Below are positions 59,103 through 64,000 of a stretch of 64,000 nt of DNA, piece by piece (the stretch's first letter is position 1; every line of letters begins with the position of its first letter). The notes under the pieces are model-generated. The model did no database searches, was not told where the DNA came from, and was given only the letters and a program-made list of their open reading frames with translations. Source of the stretch: an uncultured Anaerolineae bacterium (GTDB lineage Bacteria > Chloroflexota > Anaerolineae > Aggregatilineales > Phototrophicaceae); contig CALKJO010000013.1 in NCBI GenBank assembly GCA_937995825.1, positions 17,589-81,588 on the forward strand, in the 5' to 3' direction. Both the position numbers and the translations under genes were made by a program.

Positions 59103-59570
59103 TCATCCAGCGGCAGCGCCGCGCTCACGGGCTTCGATGGCTTGCAGCTTGGCGAAGCGGCGGACGTGGCGCTCCTCGGCGCTCGGCTGCGCGCTGATGA
59201 AGGCGCGGATGACTTCTTCTGCTGTCGCCGTGCCGATGACGCGCGCGCCGACGCAGATCACGTTCATCCGGTCATGCTCGACGCCCTGATGCGCGCTGTA
59301 GACATCGTGAATCACAGCGGCGTAGATGCCTGGGATTTTGTTAGCAGCAATGCTGACGCCGACGCCGCTGCCGCAGGCGAGGATGCCGCGCTCCGCCCGC
59401 CCCTCGACCACCGCCGCCGCGACTCGTTCGGCGATGTCCGGGTAATCGCTCGGCACGGCGTCGGTCTCCACGCCGAGATCGATGATTTCATGCCCCTGTC
59501 CTTCCAAAAAACCGACGAGATGCTGCTTGAGCGCGAATCCGGCATGATCGCCGGCAATGGCAATTTTCAA
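59103..59570 (-). CDS. rpiB: ribose-5-phosphate isomerase B
   Basis: A 155-residue enzyme interconverting ribose 5-phosphate and ribulose 5-phosphate. It starts with TTG 59570 behind GGAGG. Key features are MKIAIAGDHAGFALKQHL, DLGVETDAVPSDYPDIAE, catalytic Cys66 in GILACGSGVGVSIAANK and the loop HDVYSAHQGVEHDRMNVICV with GARVIG. Together with transketolase it serves the non-oxidative pentose phosphate pathway. Confidence 0.95.
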   Translation of the reverse strand: MKIAIAGDHAGFALKQHLVGFLEGQGHEIIDLGVETDAVPSDYPDIAERVAAAVVEGRAERGILACGSGVGVSIAANKIPGIYAAVIHDVYSAHQGVEHDRMNVICVGARVIGTATAEEVIRAFISAQPSAEERHVRRFAKLQAIEARERGAAAG

Positions 59571-59760
59571 GGCTGCCTCCCCCTGTGCCGATGCGGACGT
59601 GCGCGCAATTGTACCGCAAGAAGAAGCCGAGACTCAACGCAAACATGCGGACACGCCCACCTGCTGTGGATGCTGACGCAGGTCAGCTCTGAGCAAAAGC
59701 TGGGATTGATGTCAGGTAAATACACCGACACTTGTCACTTCAAGCAATCCATTATAAGAT

Positions 59761-59794
59761 TTATCCTATATAAAACAAAGAGAGTATAGGATAA
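59761..59794. promoter_or_regulatory. perfect 10-bp dyad, candidate operator
   Basis: TTATCCTATA (59761-59770) and TATAGGATAA (59785-59794) are exact complements with 14 nt between them, in an A/T-rich patch that differs from the surrounding GC-rich DNA. A possible promoter (TTGTCA at 59732, TATAAG at 59753, 15-nt gap) lies just before it. It resembles a repressor site or the ends of a small element; no known consensus is matched. Confidence 0.5.
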
Positions 59795-60263
59795 CCCATC
59801 ATAGCAGCGCAAGCACTCGCCGGCAAACAAGGCAAACCGCCTTACCACATCGCCCTGCTGATCTTCGTCACCTTCTTTCTGATGGTTTGCCATCGGCAAC
59901 GCGCTGTACTACGCAGCCGCGATTGGTCTGGCTTATGCGCTGAAAGACAACCGCGCCTTCTGCAAGTATCTCTGCCCGGTCAACGTGCCGATCCGCATCG
60001 GCGCGCGCTTCAGCCTCATCAAGGTCGGCGGCAAGGCGGAGCTGTGCAGCAACTGCGGCGCGTATGCCAAGATTTGCCCGATGGACATCCCGGTCTCTCA
60101 GTATATCCAGAATGGTCAGCGCATCTTATCCGACCAGTGCATCATGTGCCAGCAGTGCGTCAATGTGTGCGCCAAGAACGCCCTCAGCCTCACCCTCGGT
60201 CTCGACGGCGGCTCAAGCCTGCCGCTGACGGTGCGCAAAACGGAGACGCCCCCTGCCTCATGA
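59795..60263 (+). pseudogene. truncated NapH/YccM-like 4Fe-4S membrane protein
   Basis: A short frame, ALAGKQGKPPYHIALLIFV plus TFFLM, is interrupted near 59885 and continues in another frame as FAIGNALYYAAAIGLAYALK, NRAFCKYLCPV and two ferredoxin motifs to the TGA at 60261. Most N-terminal helices of this family are missing. The first cluster motif reads CSNCGAYAKICP: the third cysteine is a tyrosine (TAT at 60063-60065). The second motif, CIMCQQCVNVCAKNA, is intact. The frame break, the missing N-terminus and the lost ligand together indicate decay. Intact relatives pass electrons between quinol and periplasmic or flavinylated partners. An ATG at 59985 could still give a 92-residue ferredoxin-like piece. 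Confidence 0.75.
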
Positions 60264-60273
60264 GCCTCGAAAC

Positions 60274-60336
60274 GTGATCGGTCTGAGCCCGCTTGCCCGC
60301 GCTGTCCACCGGCAGCGGGCAGGCTGGACCGATCAC
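60274..60336. terminator. long interrupted hairpin
   Basis: GTGATCGGTC (60274-60283) pairs with GACCGATCAC (60327-60336). Inside it, GCTTGCCCGC (60291-60300) pairs with GCGGGCAGGC (60315-60324) with one G-T wobble. A stem of this size would halt transcription leaving the NapH-like remnant. Confidence 0.6.
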
Positions 60337-60357
60337 AAACCGGGCAAAAATCTTTTC

Positions 60358-60393
60358 ACACGGCTGAGCCTGCTAGCTCAGGTTCAGCCGTGT
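60358..60393. terminator. second hairpin, terminator-like
   Basis: ACACGGCTGA pairs with TCAGCCGTGT, with the inner arms CCTG and CAGG extending it. It follows the previous hairpin by 21 nt. A weak T-rich tail (TTTCACC) follows on the plus strand. Confidence 0.55.
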
Positions 60394-60565
60394 TTCACCT
60401 AACCTTCCCCCAGCCGACCCGTGACGATGAATACCTTCCTCTTGCAGCCCGACTGTTCTGAATTCAGAGGAGACACTGCTTGGGGATATTGCCAAACAGG
60501 CAGAAATGGGCTGTAATGCTGACAAGGCTGCGGCTTTGTATCTGTTGGAGGTCAGACACACCCCG

Positions 60566-61498
60566 ATGATCGGTTTGAAAGATGTGCTGGCGGCGGCGCG
60601 CCGCCTCCGCCCGTTTTTAGCCCCAACCCTGATCGAGCCTCTCCCTGCGCTCGGTGCGACCTGGATCAAGCTCGAAAACACCAACCCGACCCATTCCTTC
60701 AAGGTGCGCGGTGCGCTCAACGCCATTTTGGGGCAGCCGCCGCATCTGCGCAGCCGCCTTGTCACCGCGTCCAGCGGCAATCACGCTCAGGGCATGGCGT
60801 GGGCGTCCAGTATTGCGCCGACTCAGATCGAAATCGTCGTGCCCGCCGATGCGCCGCAGCGCAAGATCGACGGCGTCCGCCGCTTCGGGCTGACCCCGCG
60901 CCTGATGCCCGGAGGCTACGACGCCGCTGAGGCGGAGGCGCAGCGGCTGGCGCGCGAGGAAGGCTGTACTTTTGTCTCGCCATACAATCATCCCCTGGTA
61001 GCGGCAGGCAACGGCACGGTCGGGCTGGAGATCATCGAGCAGCTCCCCGCCGTGCGCCGTCTCATCGTCCCGGTCGGCGGGGGCGGGCTGATCGGCGGCA
61101 CGGCAGCGGCGATCAAGGCGCTTGACCCGTCGGTTGAAGTCATCGGCGTCAACGCGGCGGCATCGCCCGACATGTATAACGAATACTACGGCGCGGCGCT
61201 CCCAATCAGCCATGACACGCTGGCGGATGCGCTCCCTGGCGCAGTCGAAAGCGGCTCGATCACGCTCGACCTGGCGCGCGCCTATGTGGATCGGATCGTC
61301 TTGGTCGATGAGGACGCCATCGCTGCTGCCATGCGCTGGCTGCTCGATGAGACAGGCTGGATCGTCGAGGGCGGCGGCGCGGTTGGGATCGCTGCGCTGC
61401 TCAGCGGCGTCATTGAACCCGCGAACCGCACAACGGCGGTCGTCATCAGCGGCGGAAATGTCGATCCGGCTGTGGTGCGGCGCGTCATGCTGGCGTAG
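60566..61498 (+). CDS. threonine/serine dehydratase (PLP, fold type II)
   Basis: A 310-residue enzyme that deaminates threonine or serine to the 2-oxo acid. Lys46 in THSFKVRGA binds PLP, SSGNHAQGMAWA and the glycine loop PVGGGGLIGG hold the phosphate, and SGGNVDP ends the core. No C-terminal regulatory (ACT) domain is present, so it is the short, catabolic or racemase-like type. The start is placed at ATG 60566, where family similarity begins. The frame stays open upstream to about 60433, so ATG 60506 is possible and would add 20 residues (MGCNADKAAALYLLEVRHTP) not typical of the family. Confidence 0.88.
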   Translation: MIGLKDVLAAARRLRPFLAPTLIEPLPALGATWIKLENTNPTHSFKVRGALNAILGQPPHLRSRLVTASSGNHAQGMAWASSIAPTQIEIVVPADAPQRKIDGVRRFGLTPRLMPGGYDAAEAEAQRLAREEGCTFVSPYNHPLVAAGNGTVGLEIIEQLPAVRRLIVPVGGGGLIGGTAAAIKALDPSVEVIGVNAAASPDMYNEYYGAALPISHDTLADALPGAVESGSITLDLARAYVDRIVLVDEDAIAAAMRWLLDETGWIVEGGGAVGIAALLSGVIEPANRTTAVVISGGNVDPAVVRRVMLA

Positions 61499-61574
61499 GG
61501 CGCGCGCCCATATGTGACCGTTGCCAATGCTCTGGCGTTGGTCTATGATCGGGTGGCAAGGAGATTAAAACCTG

Positions 61575-63071
61575 ATGTCAATGCGCGGCAATTACAGTGT
61601 GCAGCGCCGCCGCTCCGGTGGCGGCGGCTTGCAGTGGATGATTTTCGGCGTGATCCTAGGCTTCGCCTGCTCGGCGGTTCTGGTGCTGGGCGGGATCGCC
61701 TTCGGCGTCCTGGCGCTCGATCCCAGCTTAGTTGCCGGGCTGCCGACCGCAACGCCGCTGATCATCACCGCCACCCCCGAACCCCATACTGCGACGCCCA
61801 CTCCCGAACCGACCTTGACCCCCACCGACGCGCCGCAGCTTCCAGTCATCGTCGATTTCCCAACCGACACCCCAACACCCGATCCGGCATCGCTGGCGCG
61901 CCCCACGGAAACCCCTGCCCTCGTTTTACCCACCAGCGCCCTCACCATCCCCGATCTGGGCGGCGGCGCGCCGCGCGATACGGGGACGACGACCGGCGGC
62001 GCAAACAGCGTTTTGCTGAGCGACCGCCTGCGCGTGATCGCCTCCGATCTCGCGCCGATCCCCGGCGGCACATTCACGATGGGGACGACCGCCGCCGAGG
62101 TCATTCAGGCGGTTAATGAGTGTCTTGCCGGCTACGGCGGTGCGCCGGGCAGATGCGATCCCTCGATGGGCGAGGACTCGTCCCCGCCGCACAATGTCAC
62201 TGTCGATGCCTTCTTCCTCGAAGTGACCGAGGTCAGCTATGAGCAGTTTTTGATATTTTTGAACGCCCTCGGACCCGGCGCGCACCGCAACGGCTGCGGC
62301 GGCTTCCCCTGCGCCCAGACTCGCACAGAATCCGAGACCAGCAATATCAGTTTTGACGGCGCGCAGTACAGCGTCCCGCCGGTCATCAACAACCTGCCCG
62401 CCACCAATATGACCTGGTACGGCGCGGTGGCATACTGTCAGGCGCTCGGACGCCGCCTGCCAACCGAAGCCGAGTGGGAGCGCGCCGCGCGCGGCGATGC
62501 TGGCTTCATCTACCCCTGGGGCAACGTCTGGGATGGATCGCGCGCCTCCACCAACCGCCCGCTGTCCGGCGAACCGGGTAAAGTCCCGGTGACTGCGCTG
62601 CCGCTCGGCGCGAGTCCGTATGGCATTCTCAATATGGCGGGCAACGTCGCGGAGTGGGTGCAGGACTGGTATGACCCGTTCTTCTATCGCAATCCCGCCG
62701 CCAGCGCCCCTAACACCACCGGACCCGCCGCCGGCACGGATAAAGTCGTGCGCGGTGGCTCATGGGACGCCGTGCCGTTCTTCGCCCGTTCCGTCCACCG
62801 GCAGAACCGCGTCCCGAATGACGCGACCGCCTGGATCGGCTTCCGCTGCGCCTCGAACAGCGATGCGGCGCCAGTCACGGGCATCGGCGGCGGCATCGGC
62901 GGGGCGGACACCTCGCCAATCGGCAGCTTCACAGCGGCGCCCGATCTGGCTGCCCTCGGCGTCGCGCCCGCTGCGAGCAGCGAAGAACAGCTCGCCAACA
63001 GTCAGCCGACCATGCCGCCGCTGCCGACCAGTCCGCCAACTTTAGCCGCAACGCTTGAGTCCGGGGGCTGA
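61575..63071 (+). CDS. membrane-anchored FGE/SUMF1-domain protein
   Basis: A 498-residue protein with AAGGAG 11 nt before the ATG. A basic N-terminus and one helix (MIFGVILGFACSAVLVLGGI) anchor it. A Thr/Pro-rich spacer (TATPEPHTATPTPEPTLTPT) follows. Residues about 160-430 are a formylglycine-generating-enzyme-like domain: IPGGTFTMGT, FFLEVTEVSYEQFLIF, MTWYGAVAYCQALGRRLPTE, YGILNMAGNVAEWVQDWYD, VRGGSWDAVPFFARSVHRQN, IGFRC. The two copper cysteines of true FGE, expected just after GGSW, are missing, so it is probably a binding domain, not an oxidase. The C-terminal 70 residues are low-complexity. Confidence 0.88.
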   Translation: MSMRGNYSVQRRRSGGGGLQWMIFGVILGFACSAVLVLGGIAFGVLALDPSLVAGLPTATPLIITATPEPHTATPTPEPTLTPTDAPQLPVIVDFPTDTPTPDPASLARPTETPALVLPTSALTIPDLGGGAPRDTGTTTGGANSVLLSDRLRVIASDLAPIPGGTFTMGTTAAEVIQAVNECLAGYGGAPGRCDPSMGEDSSPPHNVTVDAFFLEVTEVSYEQFLIFLNALGPGAHRNGCGGFPCAQTRTESETSNISFDGAQYSVPPVINNLPATNMTWYGAVAYCQALGRRLPTEAEWERAARGDAGFIYPWGNVWDGSRASTNRPLSGEPGKVPVTALPLGASPYGILNMAGNVAEWVQDWYDPFFYRNPAASAPNTTGPAAGTDKVVRGGSWDAVPFFARSVHRQNRVPNDATAWIGFRCASNSDAAPVTGIGGGIGGADTSPIGSFTAAPDLAALGVAPAASSEEQLANSQPTMPPLPTSPPTLAATLESGG

Positions 63072-63076
63072 CAGCG

Positions 63077-64000
63077 CTAGGAGACGATGCCTTTCGTCAC
63101 GCGCATGAACATCGCCTCCAGATCTTTCGTCTCCTCGGTGAAGCCGAGCGCCGCGATCCCCGCCTGCGCGATCCGCTGATTGAGCGCGGCAACTCCGTCG
63201 TCATCGCCCGCAAAATCGATGCGGACGCGCTGGCGTCCGTCCTTCGGTTCAAGCGTCGTCACGCCGATCACATCCGGCAGCCCGCCCACCAGCGCGACAA
63301 CCTGCGCGGCGGTATCTGCATCCTTGACCGTGACGGTAATCTCGCGGTGCGGCTGAAGCTGAGCGCGCATCTGCGCCATGCTCCCCTGCGCGATCATCTG
63401 CCCGGCTTCGACGATGCCGATATGGGTGCAGATTTCGCTCACATCCGCCAGAATGTGCGTGCTGAAGAAGATCGTCTTGCCCATCTTCGACAGCTCGACC
63501 AGCAGCTCGCGGATTTCGACGCGGGCGCGCGGGTCTAAGCCCGACGCCGGCTCATCGAGGATCAGCACTGCCGGATCATGCGCCAGCGTCCGCGCCAGCG
63601 AGAGGCGCTGCTTCATGCCTCGGCTGAGCTTGTCCACCATGTCATCGCGGCGGTGCGTCAGATCGACCAGTTCGAGCAGGTCATCGATCAGCTTCTTGCG
63701 CTCGCCCTCCGGGATGTCGTAACAGGCGGCGAAAAAATCCAGATATTCCCACACGCGCATGTCGTCGTAGACGCCGAATTCATCCGGCATGTAGCCAATT
63801 GCCCGCCGCACTGCGCGCGGATCGCTCACAACCGGATGCCCCGCCACGAATGCCTCGCCGCTGGTTGGGCGGGTCAGCGTCGTCAGGATGCGCATCGTCG
63901 TGGTTTTGCCCGCGCCGTTGGGTCCGACGAAGCCGTAGATCGACCCGGCTGGGACTTGCAGCGATAAGCCGTTGACGGCGGTGAACTTGCCGAATTGCTT
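63077..64000 (-). CDS. ABC transporter ATP-binding protein, 5' end outside window
   Basis: The visible 307 residues run past the right edge. The frame in the last 105 bases adds KQFGKFTAVNGLSLQVPAGS and the Walker A GPNGAGKTTT before the first internal Met, so that Met is not the start. Further motifs are signature LSRGMKQRLSLARTLAHDP, Walker B VLILDEPASGLDPRARVE and FFSTHILADVSEICTH. The C-terminal 90 residues are the DrrA/NatA/CcmA-type extension (EITVTVKDADTAAQVVALVG). This is an ABC-2 type exporter ATPase. It converges on the FGE-domain gene, 5 nt away. Confidence 0.93.
   Translation of the reverse strand, partial: KQFGKFTAVNGLSLQVPAGSIYGFVGPNGAGKTTTMRILTTLTRPTSGEAFVAGHPVVSDPRAVRRAIGYMPDEFGVYDDMRVWEYLDFFAACYDIPEGERKKLIDDLLELVDLTHRRDDMVDKLSRGMKQRLSLARTLAHDPAVLILDEPASGLDPRARVEIRELLVELSKMGKTIFFSTHILADVSEICTHIGIVEAGQMIAQGSMAQMRAQLQPHREITVTVKDADTAAQVVALVGGLPDVIGVTTLEPKDGRQRVRIDFAGDDDGVAALNQRIAQAGIAALGFTEETKDLEAMFMRVTKGIVS

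Noticed and set aside
59100..59789. Forward open frame over rpiB running to 59789
   Set aside because: It is antisense to a well-conserved rpiB and its 3' part has no family features.

Overview
The window looks like a chromosome segment of a high-GC, free-living bacterium, most likely a Chloroflexota (Anaerolineae-like) lineage. I infer this from the protein style: secreted SH3 and FGE-domain proteins with Thr/Pro-rich linkers, a soluble Ser/Thr kinase with a long TPR tail, ABC-rich gene content, a nifJ-type pyruvate:ferredoxin oxidoreductase, and frequent GTG and TTG starts. No rRNA or marker gene confirms this. There is no prophage, no CRISPR array and no intact insertion sequence. There is one tRNA, a tRNA-Ser(CGA).

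Layout. 0-6 kb: a secreted PDZ protein that resembles a dead M6-type peptidase, rimO, an indole-glycerol-phosphate-synthase-like protein lacking its catalytic residues, and a secreted SH3 protein. 6.2-7.5 kb: tRNA-Ser followed by a decayed sugar operon, in which a LacI stump is joined to the end of an ABC permease and is followed by a second permease with an internal deletion. An intact GH127 arabinofuranosidase follows at 7.5-9.4 kb. 9.8-16.5 kb: central carbon genes, a DHOD-like protein coupled to nifJ and, divergently, transketolase. 16.8-24.2 kb: oppD/oppF and a nucleoside-type ABC transporter whose first permease carries an inserted domain of about 300 residues. 24.2-27 kb: an Mrr-type nuclease flanked by an exact 22-bp repeat, a Uma2 nuclease, a MaoC dehydratase and maf. 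26.9-29.9 kb: galE-wzt-wzm polysaccharide export. 30.2-37 kb: a ClpC-like unfoldase without a middle domain, co-directional with a 1466-residue kinase-TPR protein. 37.2-41 kb: peptide/nickel ABC binding protein and permeases. 41-44.4 kb: a methyltransferase and a sigma-70-like factor fused to a HARE-HTH-like domain. 44.6-50.1 kb: a glycosyltransferase, a membrane protein, and an operon of site-2 protease, DUF4258, DUF2283 and accC. 50.6-58.1 kb: a secreted protein of unknown function, a flavinylation/heme cluster (apbE, SH3 protein with a His/Asp tail, ferric-reductase-like membrane protein), a broken class III cyclase and a two-component system. 58.4-64 kb: family-4 UDG, rpiB, a decayed NapH-like ferredoxin, threonine dehydratase, an FGE-domain protein and a partial ABC ATPase.

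Two themes stand out. First, several genes are fused to, or carry, domains unusual for their family: the sigma factor, the nucleoside permease, the PDZ insertion, the M-less ClpC and the N-terminally extended Wzm. Second, several accessory genes are damaged by internal deletions: the LacI/permease chimera, the second sugar permease, the cyclase and the NapH-like protein. One junction lies in a clear 7-bp microhomology. This is either real decay of accessory functions or an assembly effect. All identifications come from reading motifs in the sequence; no database search was possible.
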